DNA from: Paenibacillus caseinilyticus
Lineage (GTDB): Bacteria > Bacillota > Bacilli > Paenibacillales > NBRC-103111
DNA length: 64,000 nucleotides
Assembly (NCBI RefSeq): GCF_027533645.1
Contig: NZ_JAQAGY010000007.1
Span: 1-64,000 of the forward strand
Direction of reading: 5' to 3'
A program made the position numbers and the translations under genes. A model generated the notes under the pieces. That model made no database searches, was not told the origin of the DNA, and saw nothing but the letters and a program-made list of their open reading frames with translations. Below are positions 41,001 to 51,712 of this stretch, piece by piece. Each line of letters starts with the position of its first letter. Within the stretch, counting starts at the first letter, position 1.

Positions 41001-44000
41001 GTCCCGAATCTCGAAGAGGTCTTCGCCTCCGCCGAGCCGCTCGACTTCTTCTTCGACCGGATAGTTCTCGAACACCATAATGTGCGAGATGAGATCCTGC
41101 TTCTGCTCGGTCTGCGCCTGAATCTCGAACAGCGGGTACGTCCCGTGGGCATGGGACGCCAGATAGCGTTCCTGCTGCCGCTTCACCAGCTCGGAGAAGC
41201 TGAGGTTCTCCTCAGTCGTTACGCGCACCGGTGTCGTGTTGATGAAGAGACCGATCATGCGCTCGACGCCCGGAATCTCTGCAGGTCTTCCCGAGACGAC
41301 GCTGCCGAAGACCACATCCCTGCTGCGGTTATAGCGCTGAAGCGCGATGCCCCAGACGGATTGCAGCAGCGTGTTCACGGTGACGTGCGACGACTTAGCC
41401 GCCTGCTCCAACTGTCCCGTCAAGGACGGCCCAAGCGTGCACACCAGCTTCTCCGCCGTATAACCGGCTTGGCGGCCGGCGGCACGCGTCAGCGGAAGCA
41501 CCGTCTGCTGCTCGTAGCCTGCCAGATAGCCTCTCCAATAGTCGGCCGCGGCATCTTGGTCCTGCCCGTCCAGCCATTCGATGTAACGGCTGTATGGCGT
41601 CACTTCAGCCAGGCGCGGGTCTCTGCCTTCCAGTCCGGCGTAATAATGCTCGAACACTTCCTGCGTGATCAGCGGGATGCACCAGCCGTCCATCACGATA
41701 TGATGGAAGCTCCAGATGAGACGGTAGTCTTCTTCTCCCGTGCGGAGGATCGAGACGCGCAGCAGGGCATCCTCGGCAAGGTCGAAGCCCCGGGACTGGT
41801 CTTCGGCGGCGAAGGCCGACAGGTAGGCGTCGCGCTGGGCGTCATTCATCCCTCTCAGATCCTCGTAGACGAATTCGGCTCGCTTGTCCCGGAAGACGAC
41901 CTGCAGCGGCCCGCCGGCCCACCCGCTGTAGAAGTTCGTGCGGAGAATCGCATGTCGCCGCACGAGCGCATTCAGACTGCGGCCGAACAGGTCCGGCTGG
42001 AAGCTTCCGACGAGATCGAAAGCCGCCTGCTCGAAGTACGCTCCCGTGCCCGGCTCAAGCTCGGCATGGAACAGCATCCCCTTCTGCATCGGGGTGAGGC
42101 CGTAGACGTTCTCCACATCCCCGAGGTGGGCGGTCCGCTGGACCAGCTCCTCGAGCTCGGCAATGCCGAGTCCCTTCGCCAGCACATCGCTTGGCGTCAA
42201 TACGGCATGTTCTCTTGTGACGCAGTGACGCAGTACCTCGCGCAGGCTCTCTTCCAAATGCCGCGCCAGCCCTTCCATCGTGGCGGTACGGTACTGTCTG
42301 CCGTTGTAGGTGATCGTAAGCGACAGCTCGCCGCCCGTGATCATGCCGTTGATATCGAGGGCATAAGCCGGAGCCGCGGCTCCGCTCTGCGCGCTGCCGG
42401 TGCCGTACGCCGACATCTGCAGCGCGCTCTCTTGCAGATCCTGGTCGAACTGCCCCAGATAGTTGAACGAAATCTCGGGGCGCAGGCCGCCTCCGAAGCG
42501 TTCTGCCTCCGAAGAGGATCGGAGCAGGCCGTACCCCATTCCTTTGTCCGGGATGCGCCGCAGGCTCTCCTTCACCTGCTTGATGAGCGAGCCCGTTCCC
42601 CCGGCTTCGCCTTCCAATACATCCAGAATCACCGGATATTGGCTGGTGAACCAGCCTACCGTACGGGTTATATCGAGATCCGGGACGATCGGCTCGCGGC
42701 CGTGCCCCTCGAGATTGACCGCCAGGCGGTGGATGCCCGACCACTTGGAGACGGCGAGTCCGAGCGCCGTCAGAAGCAGATCGTTCGTCTCCGTCCGGTA
42801 AGCGCGGTGCGCATGCTTCAGAAGCTGTTCCGTCTCTTCGGCGCTCCACTGCACGGTGACCGACTCGCTGTCCTGCAGCAGCAGGCTTGCGGGAGCCTCA
42901 TCCTTCGGCAGAGGCTGCAGGCGCTCCTCTTCCAGCGCCCGCCAGTAAGCCCGGTGCTTCTCCATCTCCGGGCTCTCCGCGTAGCGGTGCAGGGCTTCGC
43001 CCCAAGCCACGAAGGAGTCGGTCTTCGGCGGGAAGGCGACCGCTTCCCCGCGGACCGCCTGTTCGTAGCCGGCCGCGAAGTCTTCAAAGAGGATCCGCCA
43101 GGAGACCCCGTCGACTGCCAAGTGGTGAATGACTAGAAGCAGATGGTCCCCTTCCGGGCAGCGGAACAGGCCGAGCTTGAACAGCGGCCCCTCCTCCAGA
43201 TCGATGCTGCGCTGGATCCCGTCCGCCAGCCGTTCGACAGCCGCGGCGGGATCCGCTTCCTCCCGCAGATCGGCCATACGCAGCTCGTAGAGTTCGCCTT
43301 CGCCAAGACCGCGGTTCCATGCTTCGACACCTTGTTCCGTCTGACGGAACACCAGCCGGAGGGCATCATGATGCTCCGCGAGCTTAGCCGCCACTTGGCG
43401 CAGCGCCTCTTCTTCGAAGCCTTGCCCGCTGAACAGCATGACCGCCTGGTTGAAGTGGTGCGAATCCTGCTGTTCCGGGCGGAAGAACCAGCGCTGAATC
43501 GGAATCATCCGGAGCGCCCCGCTTACCGGTCCTTGGTCCGCCTGCCTGCCGGCCGGCTTCACCTTGAGACCGAGGCCGGCAATCGTAGGCGCCTGGAAGA
43601 GCTCCTTCATCTCGAGCCGGTAGCCCGCCTGCAGGAGGCGCGATGAGACCTGGATCGCCTTGATGGAATCGCCGCCGAGCTCGAAGAAATGGTCGTGGAT
43701 CCCGACCCGCTCCGCGCCCAGCACACTCTCCCAGACGGAGGCCAGGGCCGCTTCCTCCGGTGTCCGTGGAGCGGTATAGGTACGGCCCGTGTCGGCACCG
43801 GCCTTCGGTGCCGGGAGCGCCCTGCGGTTCACCTTGCCGTTGGCCGTCAGCGGCATCCGCTCGAGCTGTACGAAGTACGAAGGCAGCATATAGGCGGGAA
43901 GCGCCTGTGCCATCGCCAAGCGGATCTCGCCCGCCGTGAGCGCCCGGTCGGCCACATAGTACGCGCAGAGCTGCTTCTGTCCAGGCTCGTCCTCGCGGAC

Positions 44001-47000
44001 GACCACCGCTGCTTCGCGTACGCCCGGCGTCCGGGCGAGTTCAGCCTCGACCTCGGGCAGCTCGATCCGGTACCCGCGGATTTTGACCTGTTCGTCGATC
44101 CGACCCTTGTACTCCAGCGTGCCGTCGGCGAGCCAGCGCACGAGGTCCCCGGTCCGGTAGCAGCGTTCGCCTTCCCGCACGGGACTCGGGATGAACTTCT
44201 CCGCCGTGAGGTCCGGCCGGTTCAAGTATCCGCGAGCGACACCGTCGCCGCCCACGAGCAGTTCGCCCCAAGCGCCGACCGGCTGCAGGCGCAGCGAGCC
44301 GTCGACCACGTACGCGACCGAGTTGTGGATCGGCCGGCCGATCGGCACGGAGCCTTCCACCCGCTCCGTAACCTTGTGGGTCGTGGAGAACGTCGTGTTC
44401 TCCGTCGGACCGTACCCGTTGACGATGACCAGCCCCGGATGCGCATCCAGCACCCGGTTGATATGCGGCACCGAGAGCACGTCGCCGCCGACGAGCAGCG
44501 TCTTCAGACCGCCGAACAGATGCTCATCCTGCTGCGAGAGCTGGTTGAAGAGCGGCGAAGTCAGCCACAGCGTCGTGATGCCGTAGGATGCGATCGCTTC
44601 CTTCAGCTTCTCGGCGATGAGAATCACCTCGTTGTCCACGAGATAGAGCTGTCCGCCGTTCAGCAGGGCCCCCCAGATCTCGAAGGTGGACGCATCGAAT
44701 ACAACCGCGCCGGTTTGCAGAATCCGCGTGGATTCGTTGAAGTCGGCATAATTCGTCTCTTTGACGAGCCGCACGACGTTGCGGTGTTCGACCATCACCC
44801 CTTTCGGGCGGCCGGTCGTACCTGACGTATACATAACATAAGCCAGGCTTTGCGGTCCGCCGGCAGGAGTCCCTGCGGGTTCCGCCTTAGCCCCGCCGGC
44901 TTCATAAGCCTCTTCTGCGCTGAGGTCGACCAGCGCTATGCCGTAGTCAGCGGTAACGAGCCCGCTGTGCTGCACAAGCATCAGCTTCGCGCCGGAATCC
45001 TCGAGCATGAAGCGGACCCGCTCCTCCGGATACTCCGGATCGACCGGTACGTAGGCACCGCCCGCCTGGAGCACCGCGAGCATGCCGATGACCATCTCGG
45101 CGCTCCGTCCGCCCATCACGGCGACCGGCTGCTCAGGCTGCGTGCCGAGCTGCCGCAGCGTCTGCGCAAGCCGACCGGCCCGCTCCGCCAACTCGCGGTA
45201 GGTGAGCCGCACGTCGCCGCATACGAGCGCCGTCTTCTCCGGCGAGCGCTCGACTTGCTCCGCGAAGAGCGCGTGGATCGTGCTGCTTGCCGGATACGGT
45301 ACTGCCGTAGCGTTGAAGACATCGACAATCTGCGCCTTCTCGTGCGGCGTGATCATCTCGATCTCCGAGAGCAGCACCTCCGGATTCTCGGAGACCGCCT
45401 CCAGAATCCGCAGCAGATGCATAGCCAGCCTCTCTATGGTCTCCCGGCGGTACAGCGCCGTCGCATACTCGAATCCGAAGACCAGCTCCGAATCCTTCTC
45501 GGCCGCATGAAGCGACAAGTCGAACTTGGCCGTGGCCGTATCCAGCTCATACGGCGTGAAGGTCAATCCGCCGATCTCCTGCTCGCCCTGCTCCGTATTC
45601 TGCAGTACGAACAAGGTGTCGAAGAGTGGATTGCGGGACGGATCGCGGTCCAGCACCAGCTTATCGACCAGCTCTTCGAACGGATATTCCTGGTGCTGGA
45701 GAGCCCCGAGCGATGTCTCTTTGATTTCTTGGAGATACGCCCCGAACGACTTGGCGCCGGACGGCCGGCTGCGCAGAGCCAGCGTGTTCACGAACATCCC
45801 GAGGGTGCCGCCGAGATCCGCATGGTTCCTTCCCGCCACAGGCGAGCCGACGATGAGATCCTCCTGGCCCGTATATTGGTGAAGCAGTACGGAGTAGGCC
45901 GCCAGCAGCACCATGTAGAGCGTAGTGCCGGTGCGGGCTGCCAGCTCGTGGAGCGCCTGCCTTACAGACTCGTCCAATGGGAAATCGATCCGGCTGCCGG
46001 CGAAGCTCCGGACGGCAGGGCGCGGTTTGTCGGCAGGCAGGTCCAGAACCGGCAGCTCGCCGTCCAATGCCTGCAGCCAATACGCTTCCTGTTCCTTCAG
46101 CCGGCCGCCCGTAAGCTCCCCGCGCTGCCAGACAGCGTAATCCTTGTAATGGAGCCGCAGCTCCGGCAGAGCCTCTCCACGGTACAGGCGGGTGAATTCA
46201 TCGATCAGGATCGCGATCGATACCCCGTCCGAGATGATATGATGCATATCGAAGAGCAGCAGGTGGCGGTCTTCGCGCAGGCGGACCAAGCCTACACGCA
46301 GCAGCGGTGCCTGGCTAAGATCGAAGGCACGCACGAAGCGCTGGATATGGGATGGTATGTCCGCCTCGGCCTCCTCGGTGAAATCGACTGCGAACGGCAC
46401 CTCGGCATGAACGCGCTGGAGGGGCTCCCCATCCGATAGATGGAAGCTCGTTCTCAGCGATTCGTGGCGCGCGATGAGGCTGCGGAACGCTGCCTCCAGA
46501 CGGTCGCGGTCGAGGGCTCCGTCCACCATCAAGGCTCCCGGCATGTTGTAGCTGAGCTCGCCGCCGTCCATCTGGCTCAGTACGTACAAGCGCTTCTGTG
46601 CCGAGGACACCGGATAGGCATCGCCCTGCTCCGCAGGCTCAATGGAGACATAAGCGGACGGCGTACGCTCCGCTATGAGGCGGGCCAAACCTTCCACGGT
46701 CGGCAACTGGAACACTTCGCGCAGCGAGAGGCTGCAGTTCAATTCCTTATGCACCCGCGAGACGAGCAGCGTCGCCCGCAGGGAGTGGCCGCCGATCTCG
46801 AAGAAATTGTCCCGGACGCCGACGCTTGCCACGCCGAGCAGCTCCTGCCAGATTTGCGCGAGCTTGGCTTCTTCGGCGGTTCTCGGCGCCACGTAGGCCT
46901 CGCCGGACTGCTGGCTGCCTTCCGGTGCCGGTAGCGCCCGGCGGTCCAGCTTGCCGTTCGGTGTAAGCGGCATGGCTTCCAGACGGACAAAATAAGAGGG

Positions 47001-49784
47001 GATCATGTAGGACGGCAGCTCGCCGGCCAGCATCCCGCGAAGCTCGCCCGGCGTCAGCTCGCCGGACGCCACATAGTAGGCGCAGAGCAGCTTCTGCCCG
47101 AACTCGTCCTCGCGTGCGAGGACGATCGTCTCCCGCACATCCGGCGCTTTGAGGATCTGGGCCTCCACTTCGCCGAGCTCGATGCGGTACCCGCGGATTT
47201 TGACTTGATGGTCGATCCGGCCGAGGTACTCGATATTGCCGTCCGGCAGCCAGCGGGCCAGGTCCCCTGTCCGGTACATCCGTTCGCCGTCACGGTACGG
47301 GTGCGCCACGAATTTCTCGTCCGTCAGCTCGGGACGGTTCAGATAACCCCGCGCCAGTCCGTCGCCCGCCACATAGAGCTCACCCGGCACCCCGACAGGC
47401 AGCAGACGCCGCTGCTCGTCGAGAATGTAGGCGCTGAGCGTCGGGATCGTCGTGCCGATATTGCTTTTGCCTGCAGCGATTTCTCTCTCTGTGATCTCTT
47501 TGTAGGTTACATGGACGGTAGTCTCGGTAATCCCGTACATGTTGATGAGCTGGACCTGCGGATACTGGACATGCCAGTCCTTCAGCAGGGCGGGACTCAG
47601 CGCTTCGCCGCCGAAGATCACTTTGCGCAGGCTGAGCTCGGCCGACGGATGCCTCAAGGCTTCCTGCAGCAGCTGATAGAAATACGTCGGCGTCTGATTG
47701 AGAATCGTGACCCGGCTGTGCTGCAGCAGTTCCAGGAAGGCTTCCGGGCTCTTCGCGGTCAGCGGGGGAACGATGACGAGCCGCCCGCCGTACAGCAGCG
47801 CCCCGTACATCTCCCATACGGAGAAATCGAAGCAGAACGAATGGAAGAGCGTCCACGTATCCTGCGGGCCAAAATCGAACAGGTTCTTCTCGTTGAAGAG
47901 CAGGCGCACCACGTTCTTGTGCTCGATCAGCGTACCCTTCGGCTTGCCGGTCGTTCCGGAGGTGTAGATGACGTAAGCCAAATGCTCCGCACCGGAGACG
48001 GATTCGAGGTTCGAGCCGTCCTCCGCATAGGAGGCGCTGTCGCCGAGATCCAGAATCGTGCCGCCGAACGCCGCACGCGCCACGAGGTGGCTCTGCGTAA
48101 GCAGCAGGCGCACGCCCGAATCCCCGAGCATATAGCCGATGCGCTCTTCCGGGTATTCGGGATCGACCGGCACGTAAGCGCCGCCCGCCTTCAGAATCGC
48201 GAGAATGCCGACGACCATCTCGAGGGAACGCTCTGCCATAATGCCGACCAGCGTGTCGGCGCCGACGCCCTCTTCCCTCAGACGGCGTGCCAACCGGTTC
48301 GCCCGGTCATTCAATGCTTGATATGTAAGATGCTGCTCACCCAGCTCGACGGCCACATGGTCCGGCGTGCGCTGAGCCTGTTCCTCGAAGAGTCCGTGGA
48401 TGGTCTTCTCGCGCGGATATCCGGCGGCCGTCCCTTCGGAGAGGGCGAGGATGGACTGCTGCTCGGACTCGCTTACCAGCGTAATGTCCCCCACCGTAAG
48501 CTGCGGCGACCTCATTACCTGCTCTGCGATCGTCAGCAGCTGGGACACCATGCCGTCCACTTCGCTGCGCTCGAAGAGCTCCGAACGGTAATCGACATGG
48601 AGCACGAGCTCGCCTTCGTCGAGCATCTCCACGATATGGAGCACGGCATCGTTCACTTCATCGCCGCAGAAGTCGTAATCCGTGAGAATCCGAACGCCGT
48701 CCACATCGACCCAGCTTACGGGGCGGTACTCGATCGAGACGCCGAAGAGACGCTGAATATCCCGGTTGCGGTGCGTCTCGCGCAGCTCCTGGATCAGGCG
48801 GTTATACGGATATTTCTGATGGCGGAGAATCGACATCTGATCTTTGGCCACGCCCTGCAGGAAGCCCAGCAGCACTGCATCCTTATCGACATGGGCCCGG
48901 GCAGCGGCCGTGCTGACGAACATGCCCATCGTCTGCTTTTCTTTTTTGCTTCCCCGGTTCGCCAGCGACGTACCGATGACCACATCCGGCTGGTTCGTGA
49001 CTTTGTGCATATAGATATACATAGCGCCCATAAAGAATTGGAACAGCGAGATGCGGTGTTCCCGGCAGAATGCCTGCAGTTCGTTATACAACCCCTCAGG
49101 TACCGTATAATGCTCCCGCACGGCAGCCGTGCTGAGCGTCAGCGGGTTATAGGCTTTCCAGCCGGTCAATTCGGGAAGATCGGCGAATTTATCCATCCAG
49201 TAGGCCTTGTCTTTGCGGTAACGGTCAGAGAGCTCATACGTCTGTTCTGCAGCGATATAGTCGATATACGAGCAATCCCCCGCGATCGCCGGCTCGTTCC
49301 CCTGGATCAGCTCGATGTAATACTCTGTCAGCTGATTGCCGAAGAGCACCATCGAGATGCCGTCCGAGATGATATGATGGACCTTCGTATTGAGCCAGTA
49401 TTCGTCTTCGCTGATCTTCACAAAGAGAAACTGGAACAGCTCGGCGTCGAACAAAGGCAGCGTCTTGCGCTTGTGGTCTTCGAGCCATGCTTCTGCCTCG
49501 GAGACGCTGCCAAAGTGAGTCAAGTCGATGCACTCGAACTGCTTCTCCTGGTACGGCACCACATACTGCCGGGGCTCGCCGTCCACTGAGGTGATGCGGA
49601 GGCGGAAGGCGTCGTACTGCTCGATAACCATATTGATGGACTTCATGAAAGCGGTGATGTCGAGCCGGCCCTTCATCTTCACGGTACCGGAGAGCTGGGA
49701 TACCGACGTCTCCGGATAGAGCAGCTCGGTATACCAAATCCGCTGCTGCGCGTTCGTTAATGGATAATACTGCATGTCAGACAT
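26019..49784 (-). CDS. fusA: Six-module fusaricidin-type nonribosomal peptide synthetase
   Basis: A 7921-residue NRPS that builds a lipohexapeptide. Order with rough residues: C1 1-450, A1 457-951, T1 to 1031; C2 1055, A2 1496, T2 2001, E2 2091-2551; C3 2558, A3 3013, T3 3515; C4 3601, A4 4046, T4 4558, E4 4638-5098; C5 5108, A5 5568, T5 6071, E5 6158-6611; C6 6621, A6 7083, T6 7591; TE 7671-7915. All six C and three E domains keep HHxxxDG; T domains read GGHS or, before E, GGDS; TE has GYSLGG. C3, C5 and C6, after E domains, open with the DCL-type LTPMQxGMLFH. A codes: DFWNIGMVHK (Thr), DAFWLGGTFK (Val), DASTLAAICK (Tyr/Phe), DFWNVGMVHK (Thr), DLTKIGEVGK (Asn), DFPNFCIVYK (unassigned; Ala by analogy). 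C1 should take the fatty acid. ATG at 49784 follows AGGAG. Length and architecture match my recollection of P. polymyxa FusA (about 7900 residues). Confidence 0.93.
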   Translation of the reverse strand: MSDMQYYPLTNAQQRIWYTELLYPETSVSQLSGTVKMKGRLDITAFMKSINMVIEQYDAFRLRITSVDGEPRQYVVPYQEKQFECIDLTHFGSVSEAEAWLEDHKRKTLPLFDAELFQFLFVKISEDEYWLNTKVHHIISDGISMVLFGNQLTEYYIELIQGNEPAIAGDCSYIDYIAAEQTYELSDRYRKDKAYWMDKFADLPELTGWKAYNPLTLSTAAVREHYTVPEGLYNELQAFCREHRISLFQFFMGAMYIYMHKVTNQPDVVIGTSLANRGSKKEKQTMGMFVSTAAARAHVDKDAVLLGFLQGVAKDQMSILRHQKYPYNRLIQELRETHRNRDIQRLFGVSIEYRPVSWVDVDGVRILTDYDFCGDEVNDAVLHIVEMLDEGELVLHVDYRSELFERSEVDGMVSQLLTIAEQVMRSPQLTVGDITLVSESEQQSILALSEGTAAGYPREKTIHGLFEEQAQRTPDHVAVELGEQHLTYQALNDRANRLARRLREEGVGADTLVGIMAERSLEMVVGILAILKAGGAYVPVDPEYPEERIGYMLGDSGVRLLLTQSHLVARAAFGGTILDLGDSASYAEDGSNLESVSGAEHLAYVIYTSGTTGKPKGTLIEHKNVVRLLFNEKNLFDFGPQDTWTLFHSFCFDFSVWEMYGALLYGGRLVIVPPLTAKSPEAFLELLQHSRVTILNQTPTYFYQLLQEALRHPSAELSLRKVIFGGEALSPALLKDWHVQYPQVQLINMYGITETTVHVTYKEITEREIAAGKSNIGTTIPTLSAYILDEQRRLLPVGVPGELYVAGDGLARGYLNRPELTDEKFVAHPYRDGERMYRTGDLARWLPDGNIEYLGRIDHQVKIRGYRIELGEVEAQILKAPDVRETIVLAREDEFGQKLLCAYYVASGELTPGELRGMLAGELPSYMIPSYFVRLEAMPLTPNGKLDRRALPAPEGSQQSGEAYVAPRTAEEAKLAQIWQELLGVASVGVRDNFFEIGGHSLRATLLVSRVHKELNCSLSLREVFQLPTVEGLARLIAERTPSAYVSIEPAEQGDAYPVSSAQKRLYVLSQMDGGELSYNMPGALMVDGALDRDRLEAAFRSLIARHESLRTSFHLSDGEPLQRVHAEVPFAVDFTEEAEADIPSHIQRFVRAFDLSQAPLLRVGLVRLREDRHLLLFDMHHIISDGVSIAILIDEFTRLYRGEALPELRLHYKDYAVWQRGELTGGRLKEQEAYWLQALDGELPVLDLPADKPRPAVRSFAGSRIDFPLDESVRQALHELAARTGTTLYMVLLAAYSVLLHQYTGQEDLIVGSPVAGRNHADLGGTLGMFVNTLALRSRPSGAKSFGAYLQEIKETSLGALQHQEYPFEELVDKLVLDRDPSRNPLFDTLFVLQNTEQGEQEIGGLTFTPYELDTATAKFDLSLHAAEKDSELVFGFEYATALYRRETIERLAMHLLRILEAVSENPEVLLSEIEMITPHEKAQIVDVFNATAVPYPASSTIHALFAEQVERSPEKTALVCGDVRLTYRELAERAGRLAQTLRQLGTQPEQPVAVMGGRSAEMVIGMLAVLQAGGAYVPVDPEYPEERVRFMLEDSGAKLMLVQHSGLVTADYGIALVDLSAEEAYEAGGAKAEPAGTPAGGPQSLAYVMYTSGTTGRPKGVMVEHRNVVRLVKETNYADFNESTRILQTGAVVFDASTFEIWGALLNGGQLYLVDNEVILIAEKLKEAIASYGITTLWLTSPLFNQLSQQDEHLFGGLKTLLVGGDVLSVPHINRVLDAHPGLVIVNGYGPTENTTFSTTHKVTERVEGSVPIGRPIHNSVAYVVDGSLRLQPVGAWGELLVGGDGVARGYLNRPDLTAEKFIPSPVREGERCYRTGDLVRWLADGTLEYKGRIDEQVKIRGYRIELPEVEAELARTPGVREAAVVVREDEPGQKQLCAYYVADRALTAGEIRLAMAQALPAYMLPSYFVQLERMPLTANGKVNRRALPAPKAGADTGRTYTAPRTPEEAALASVWESVLGAERVGIHDHFFELGGDSIKAIQVSSRLLQAGYRLEMKELFQAPTIAGLGLKVKPAGRQADQGPVSGALRMIPIQRWFFRPEQQDSHHFNQAVMLFSGQGFEEEALRQVAAKLAEHHDALRLVFRQTEQGVEAWNRGLGEGELYELRMADLREEADPAAAVERLADGIQRSIDLEEGPLFKLGLFRCPEGDHLLLVIHHLAVDGVSWRILFEDFAAGYEQAVRGEAVAFPPKTDSFVAWGEALHRYAESPEMEKHRAYWRALEEERLQPLPKDEAPASLLLQDSESVTVQWSAEETEQLLKHAHRAYRTETNDLLLTALGLAVSKWSGIHRLAVNLEGHGREPIVPDLDITRTVGWFTSQYPVILDVLEGEAGGTGSLIKQVKESLRRIPDKGMGYGLLRSSSEAERFGGGLRPEISFNYLGQFDQDLQESALQMSAYGTGSAQSGAAAPAYALDINGMITGGELSLTITYNGRQYRTATMEGLARHLEESLREVLRHCVTREHAVLTPSDVLAKGLGIAELEELVQRTAHLGDVENVYGLTPMQKGMLFHAELEPGTGAYFEQAAFDLVGSFQPDLFGRSLNALVRRHAILRTNFYSGWAGGPLQVVFRDKRAEFVYEDLRGMNDAQRDAYLSAFAAEDQSRGFDLAEDALLRVSILRTGEEDYRLIWSFHHIVMDGWCIPLITQEVFEHYYAGLEGRDPRLAEVTPYSRYIEWLDGQDQDAAADYWRGYLAGYEQQTVLPLTRAAGRQAGYTAEKLVCTLGPSLTGQLEQAAKSSHVTVNTLLQSVWGIALQRYNRSRDVVFGSVVSGRPAEIPGVERMIGLFINTTPVRVTTEENLSFSELVKRQQERYLASHAHGTYPLFEIQAQTEQKQDLISHIMVFENYPVEEEVERLGGGEDLFEIRDAALLEQSNYDFNLIVLPGEDMALHFQYNALVYDRKDVDRIRGHLVHLLEQIAADPGIRVDDLELITPQERELILDVWGATAAGYPDRTTYHGLFEEQAARTPDAAAVICGQHSLTYGELQERANRLAHKLRSLGVKTGDPVGLLVGRSLEMVVGVYGILKAGGAYVPIDPEYPEERIAYMLGDSGAKLLLTQSGLRERAGWQGPHLFLDEASSYSDDTSTPADGAGPDDLAYIIYTSGTTGRPKGVEVEHRGLCNAAQVYRELFGLTEQDRVVQFASLSFDASASELLMTLSSGAALYIPLPEVILNYASFESFLTDNGITVATLPPAYATYLEPQRLPSLRCLLTAGSAASPELIGKWKGHVRYFNAYGPTEDSICTTVWSAPDDESAVEVVTIGRPVANHRVYIVDERGSLQPVGAAGELCVAGIGLARGYHERPDLTAEKFAANPFAAGERMYRTGDLARWLPDGTIEYLGRIDQQVKIRGYRIELGEVEAQLLRLPSVKEAVVTAHQDPDGQKDLCAYFVAERQLAAGELREALADAVPGYMIPTYFVQLGGMPLTPNGKVDRRALPSPVDRASAEEAFTAPRTAAERELAVLWQEVLGVKNIGVQDNFFDLGGHSLRAALLVTRIRKELNREVSLREVFQSPTIEALAGVLEQRDAEAASDIPAAGAREYYPVSSAQKRLFILSQLEGGELSYNMPGVLQVEGALDRGRMEEAFRALIRRHDSLRTRFLTVNGEPVQQVLAEVPFTLNYEELGEEEAQSAVRGFVQAFDLGTAPLLRAGLIRLSAERHLLLFDMHHIVSDGVSMNLLVEEFIRLYQGEELPPLRIQYKDYAVWQQEQLGSGRLQSQQAYWLEAFRGSLPVLDLPGDEVRPAVRSFAGDRIAFRLDSELSRSLQELAAASGSTLYMVLLAAYTALLHKYTGQDDIIVGSPVAGRSHADLQGLIGMFVGTLALRTYPEGDKSFAAYLQEVKETALKAFENGDYPLEELVEKLQLQRDLSRNPLFDTMLVLQNTEQGEQEIEGLRFTPYGNSHPAAKFDLTLTVTEAGDALECTIEYATAIFKRETAERMAGHFAQLLRTAAANPQGTLAAIDIVTPQEKARLAEFWSAAPADYPREKTIHGLFEEQAARTPQAVAVVCEEVSLTYGELSGRANVLARRLKEHGLQPDGLVGILAERSVETVVGILAILKAGGAYVPVDPDYPEDRIRFMLEDSGAGLLLAQPHQADLVSFFTGTILDLSGTVSEGPEAENLEVAAGPENLAYVIYTSGTTGRPKGTLIEHRNVVRLLFNDRNLFDFGPEDTWTLFHSFCFDFSVWEMYGALLNGGRLVIVPAMTAKSPEGFRRLLQEQKVTILNQTPTYFYQLMQEELGRGTAELGLRMIVFGGEALSPALLRDWRAKYPHVQLINMYGITETTVHVTYKEITEAEIAAGRSNIGTAIPTLQAYILDGQRRPQPVGIPGELYIAGDGLARGYLNRPELTSEKFTDHPLAAGERVYRSGDLARWLPDGTIEYLGRIDQQVKIRGYRIELGEVEAKLLRAPAVREAVVLAAEDGSGQKALAAYFTAERALTPAELRQALAAELPGYMIPSYFVQMEQMPLTPNGKLDRRALPAPSAGLATGAAYAPPGTAAEEALAAVWQSVLGVRQVGIHDHFFDLGGDSIKAIQVSSRLFQAGYKLEMKDLFKYPTIAELSPFLQAAGRMAEQGEIQGKAELMPIQRWFFERHTAQPHHYNHAVMLHRTDGFDEAALRQTMTKLAWHHDALRMSFRAVDGGYEAWNRGAAEGELYTLEVTDVRGCEDAAAAVEAKADEIQRGFHLEKGPLLKLGLFRAADGDHLLIAIHHLVVDGVSWRILFEDLAAGYEQALAGKEIALPHKTDSFLLWSQQAAQYAAGEALDRERAFWSTTEKAELAPLPKDTAEEAGTIRDSDAVTVAWSAEETELLLRRANRAYHTETNDLLLTALGMAVREWSGLQRVLVNLEGHGREPIVPGLDTTRTVGWFTTQYPVLLDLGHAGELSATIKQVKEGLRAVPNKGIGYGLLKYLAAPGTGDAGFTAEPEISFNYLGQFDQDLDGNALQLSPYSAGQALGDQTPLHYALDLNGMIAGGELSLSITYSSKQYRRETVESLASLLQSSLSEVIRHCAAQEQPQLTPSDVLFRGLSIGELERLTAETAHLGEIEDVYKLTPMQQGMLFHSLLHPGSSSYFEQASFELHGAFDAQTFAESFQALACRHAVLRTNFFSGFGDQSLQVVFKERPIPQTVLDLRGQTPQEQEAAFAAYAADDMARGFRLDEDPLMRVAVVQTADDRCRVLWSFHHIIVDGWCIPIITQELFEHYSALRQNRQPALPAAHPYSRYIEWLEAQDSEEAASYWSRYLEGYEGQTALPAGSAKAAQAGSQSYDLQEHAIGLGEELTGRLELAAKRHGVTVNTLMQTAWGIILQRYNDSTDVVFGSVVSGRPAEIPGIESMVGLFINTVPVRVQASEDEAFADVLRRVQAQSLAGRAYDTHPLYEIQGRTAQKQDLLSHIMIFENYPLEEQVEQGGADSESLEVADFRMFEQTNYDFNLIVIPGGDIRVCIRYNALAYEPAAIERIGGHLLHMLEQTAARPERPVGELELVTAEERAQLFGLASGARAAYPREQAIHRLFEAQARRTPDALAAVSGSGRMTYRELDEQANRLATALRAQGLRSEQAVGLLADRSLELLVAILGVLKAGGAYVPIDPEYPQDRIQYILEDCGARILLTQSHLAGLAPFDGVRLELDDPQMYVGEAVSPEAEVKPDDLVYLIYTSGTTGRPKGTMITHQGLVNYIWWAMDAYTGGEPLTFPLYSSISFDLTVTSIFTPLLSGGTVRIYEGIDKAEIVQHIVRENAVDILKLTPTHLGLLKEMSLPAAPRIRKLIVGGENLTTHLSRTVTELFGGHVEIYNEYGPTETVVGCMIHRYDPQADTRESVPIGVPAANVDIHILDAQRRLVPAGVAGEMYIGGDGVARGYWNRPELTEEKFVPNPFSPGTRMYRTGDLARRLPDGTIEYLGRIDHQVKIRGYRIELGEVEAKLLELPLVEEAVAVAWEDEAGQKALCAYFTAGRELAVSELRSRLAGELPGYMIPSYFVQLEAMPLTPNGKLDRKALPAPSAGVRSGAAYTAPRTEPERILAAVWQGVLGAAQIGIHDNFFELGGDSIKSIQVSSRLLQAGYKLEMKDLFAHPTVAELAPRVQAVLRIADQGPVSGEVTLTPAQRWFLDQAPAEPHHFNQSVMLYSPDGFDAEALAAVLRKLAEHHDALRLVLRQGEHGYEAWNRGLAEGEFYSLASYDLRTEEDPGAAVSAYADAIQRSISLEEGPLLKLGLFRCHDGDHLLIVIHHLAVDGVSWRILFEDLAEGYGQALRGEPVSLPPKTDSYQAWAEGLVRYASRPEAEAERTFWESALGEGFEPLPKDRPDGERLVQDSEAVTVRLSREETEQFLRGAHRAYTTEANDLLLTALGMAVQAWTGSSRVGVTLEGHGREPVVPELDISRTVGWFTSQYPVVLDMEAGLPIGDRIKRVKEGLRRIPNKGVGYGILKYLSGAAGDSFGQAEPEITFNYLGQFDQDLAGSGLQVSPYPTGSDVSGRTQQHQALSINGLIADGELQLSVSYNNRQFFRETADRFAGLLQQALSEVIGHCVRQERTELTPSDVLLREVTQEKLIELEERTRHIGAIENIYKLTPMQKGMLFHSLLEPGSEAYFEQARFEIKGSFYAADFERSFGELTRRHAVLRTNFFAGWGEHPVQAVFRERPVGFLTQDLRGLGEAEKEAKIEAFALQDKKQGFDLAEDPLLRVAVLRTADEEYLLLWSFHHIIMDGWCMPLVIQEVFETYAALREQRVPELPAAVPYSRYIEWLEAQDDEAASAYWRGYLEGYEQQTKLPQALPQTPGTAGEYLSEKLVFTLGSELTRGLEAAAKRYQVTVNTLMQTAWGLVLQRYNGSRDVVFGSVVSGRPAEIPGIESMVGLFINTVPVRVRTEAGDTFAEVMRRQQELFLGGHAHDSYPIYEIQAQSEQKQDLLSHIMVFENYPVEEHLEEKGAGDGAEFEITDVQMFEQTNYDFNLIVLPGANMQVLYRYNARVYERESVERIQGHLAQILEGVAADPGIRVDELELITPEEKDQIMDVWGDTAAPYPREVTIHGMFEAQASRTPDRTALVYGEQEMTYGELHRRANRLARTLRAQGVVPDQPVGIMVERSPEMIVGIHAILKAGGAYVPIDPEFPEDRIRYMLEDSGAKLLLTKAGLQDRFPFEGALVLLDDPQAYDPDGSDLQPAAGPEHLAYIIYTSGSTGRPKGVMIEHRAAVHTLSQLEAEYPMLAGDRFLLKTTFTFDFSVPELFCWFFGQGTLVILPQGADKDPAALLAAVDAGRITHLNLVPSMLSVLVQHLKDSGIEGFTTLKYLFACGETLPAKLVEAYYQVSPNAVLENIYGPTEAAVYATRYTTTRATASLTHVPIGKPYANVQVWMMDGASRIAPVGVPGELCIAGEGVARGYYGRPDLTAEKFIAHPYKPGQRIYRTGDLARWLPDGNIEYLGRIDHQVKIRGYRIELGEVEAQILKVPAVQEAVVLALPDAAGHHQLCAYFTAERELAAGELRGALTGGLPGYMIPTAFVQLAQMPLNPNGKLDRKALPAPESLLRSGADYVAPRTPAEAQLAGIWSEVLGVQELGVKDSFFELGGHSLKVLGLIQKVQSVMGVQLPLQTVFNRPTVEEMAFEVSKLQAEQDANGEDMEILRFPGGGNLKVFCFPPRVGYALGYYEMARELEGLAEVIGLEFIGDRFQGQEMLDRYVEAITGLQGEGPYVFLGYSLGGNLAFEVAKAMESRGHRVSDLIMVDALRKTARDESTPEQLEEVAEAVLDSIADQYKAFLAEPDDRQRVKNKMLVYSLYRNELVNSGEVRAAIHALVAEGASAGPAQTPSDKLLWQQPALGGYEEYEVIGTHDVLLDAGYVGENAKVLKQILRTILESQPHSKAVLS

Positions 49785-49938
49785 TCCGTTCACTCCTATT
49801 CACCCGCCGTCTTATGGGCTTGCTGTATTCCCCTGCCGGAAGGCAGGGACTTCAGGGGACAGACCGGGGACAGAACGGACCTATGCCGCTCTGCCCCGCT
49901 CCCGCTTGTCGCCGGTCAATCTGCTTGAAGCTCACTGC

Positions 49939-50445
49939 CTATTCCGCCGCCGTCTGCTCTTGGCGCCGTTCCCCCCGCTTCGCGTCGGTCCGAGACTGGT
50001 CGAAGGAGACGATCTCCTCCGCCTCCAGCACCAGACGATCGCCTACCGAAGCCCTGCCCCGGCCGAGGACATACCCCCGCCGGCGCTTCGTCACCTCGAA
50101 TATCAGGTCGAGACGGTCGCCTGGCTTCGCCTGGCTGTGAACCTCGACCCCCTTCAACGTGGTCAGGAAGGAGATGCCCTTCTCGTCGATCGTTGCGAAT
50201 GCTGCCAGCTGCGCGATCGCTTCGAGAACTAGCGTAGAGGGCATGTGGGGCTCAGGCCCCGTGATGAACCATTCGTTCCAGGTGACGAGCTTGTAGCCCT
50301 TAGCCCACTTCGACGTCTCGTAGCCGGTAACGCCGTCGACCAGCAGGAACGGGAACCTGTGGGGCAGCACGTCCGGAATATGGATCGATTGGATCGTTTG
50401 GATCGCTTGATCCACTTGGTCCGCTTCCATCGGTTCTATGCTCAT
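49939..50445 (-). CDS. fusB: FabZ-like (3R)-hydroxyacyl-ACP dehydratase
   Basis: A 168-residue hotdog-fold protein. The catalytic His is in LPHRFPFLLVDGV and the catalytic acid in STLVLEAIAQLAAF, as in FabZ. It should dehydrate 3-hydroxyacyl-ACP during assembly of the lipid side chain. It starts 3 bases after the fusC stop codon and lies 154 bases before fusA, so it belongs to the same operon. The C-terminal 20 residues are charged and not part of the fold. Not related to the fusidic-acid FusB protein encoded at 59960. Symbol follows the fusaricidin fusGFEDCBA order as I recall it. Confidence 0.85.
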   Translation of the reverse strand: MSIEPMEADQVDQAIQTIQSIHIPDVLPHRFPFLLVDGVTGYETSKWAKGYKLVTWNEWFITGPEPHMPSTLVLEAIAQLAAFATIDEKGISFLTTLKGVEVHSQAKPGDRLDLIFEVTKRRRGYVLGRGRASVGDRLVLEAEEIVSFDQSRTDAKRGERRQEQTAAE

Positions 50446-50448
50446 GGC

Positions 50449-51690
50449 CTAGACTCCCTGCCACTTGCGGAGGGAGAGGCACACGTTGTGACCGCCGAAG
50501 CCGAACGAATTGCTGATCGCCGCACGGACTTCCCGTTCCTGGCTTACATGCGGTACGAAGTTCAGCTCAGGCGCCTCCGGATTATCGCAGTTCAGCGTCG
50601 GCGGAACTTTGCTGTGGATCATGCTCTGCACGGTCGCGATCAGTTCTACCGCCCCCGCCCCGCCCATCATGTGTCCGGTCATGGATTTGATCGAGGAGAT
50701 CGCCAGCTTCGGCGCATGCTCCCCGAATACCGTGCGGACCGCGTTGATCTCCATCCGGTCGTTGAACGGCGTACTCGTGCCGTGAGCGTTGACATAGTCG
50801 ATCTCCTCCGGCGTCAAGCCTCCGTCGCGCAGCGCGATACGGATCGCTTCCGCCGGCCCGGAGCCCGACGGATCCGGCGCCGTGATGTGATACGCATCGG
50901 TGGTGCAGCCGTAGCCCGCCACCTCGGCGAGAATCGTCGCTCCGCGGTTCAGCGCGTGCTCGAGCTCTTCGAGCACGACCACCCCGGCACCGCCGCCGAT
51001 GACGAAGCCGTCTCGGTCGACATCGAACGGCCGGCAGGCCTTCTGCGGTTCTTCATTGCGCCTCGAGAGCGCATGAATGTTAGCGAAGCCAGCGAGGTCG
51101 AGCTGGCTGAAGTTCGCCTCGGCTCCTCCGGCCACCACGACATCCGCCGTGCCGTACTGGATCGTGCGAAGCGCTTCACCGATCGCATTGCTGCCCGTAG
51201 CGCAGGCCGTGACGACAGCGAACGACGGCCCCTTCGCCCCGATGGCGATGGAGATCTCGCCCGGTGCGGAGTTGATCATCATCGCGGAGACAAAATAAGG
51301 AGACACGCGCTTCGGACCCAGCTCCGTCAGCTTCTTGTAATTCTCTTCTACCACGTCGAGCCCGCCGGCTCCCGAACCGACGACGACGCCGACGCGCGAG
51401 GCGTTGCGCTCGTCGATCACCAGCCCCGACTGATCCACCGCCTGCCGGGCGGCTGCCAGCGCGAACTGGGTGAACTGCGCGACCTTGTTCGCTTCCTTGC
51501 GGCTCATATACTGCAGCGGGTCGAAGCCCGTCACCTGCGCGCCAATCTTCGTCGGAATGTCGGCCGTATCGAATACGGTCACCGGACCGATCCCGCTGCG
51601 TCCTTCTACAAGCGAAGTCCAGAAATCCTGGAGGTTATGCCCTACCGGAGTGACCACTCCCTGTCCCGTTACCACAACACGTCTTTTCAC
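50449..51690 (-). CDS. fusC: FabF-like 3-oxoacyl-ACP synthase
   Basis: A 413-residue beta-ketoacyl-ACP synthase II. The Cys-His-His triad is visible: Cys in VTACATGSNAIGEA, His in NAHGTSTPFND and His in SMTGHMMGGAGA. It starts MKRRVVVTGQGVVTPVGH from a GTG at 51690 after GAAGGAC; the frame runs open to 51783 over the end of fusD. It should perform chain elongation of the unusual fatty acid attached to the peptide. Gap to fusD is 22 bases and to fusB 3 bases. Confidence 0.9.
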   Translation of the reverse strand: MKRRVVVTGQGVVTPVGHNLQDFWTSLVEGRSGIGPVTVFDTADIPTKIGAQVTGFDPLQYMSRKEANKVAQFTQFALAAARQAVDQSGLVIDERNASRVGVVVGSGAGGLDVVEENYKKLTELGPKRVSPYFVSAMMINSAPGEISIAIGAKGPSFAVVTACATGSNAIGEALRTIQYGTADVVVAGGAEANFSQLDLAGFANIHALSRRNEEPQKACRPFDVDRDGFVIGGGAGVVVLEELEHALNRGATILAEVAGYGCTTDAYHITAPDPSGSGPAEAIRIALRDGGLTPEEIDYVNAHGTSTPFNDRMEINAVRTVFGEHAPKLAISSIKSMTGHMMGGAGAVELIATVQSMIHSKVPPTLNCDNPEAPELNFVPHVSQEREVRAAISNSFGFGGHNVCLSLRKWQGV

Positions 51691-51712
51691 GATAACACGT
51701 CCTTCGGCCTCA

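Noticed and set aside
49831-49848. CCCTGCC/GGCAGGG hairpin in the fusB-fusA gap as a terminator
   Set aside because: The stem is seven base pairs with no T-run, and a terminator here would cut fusA from its operon.
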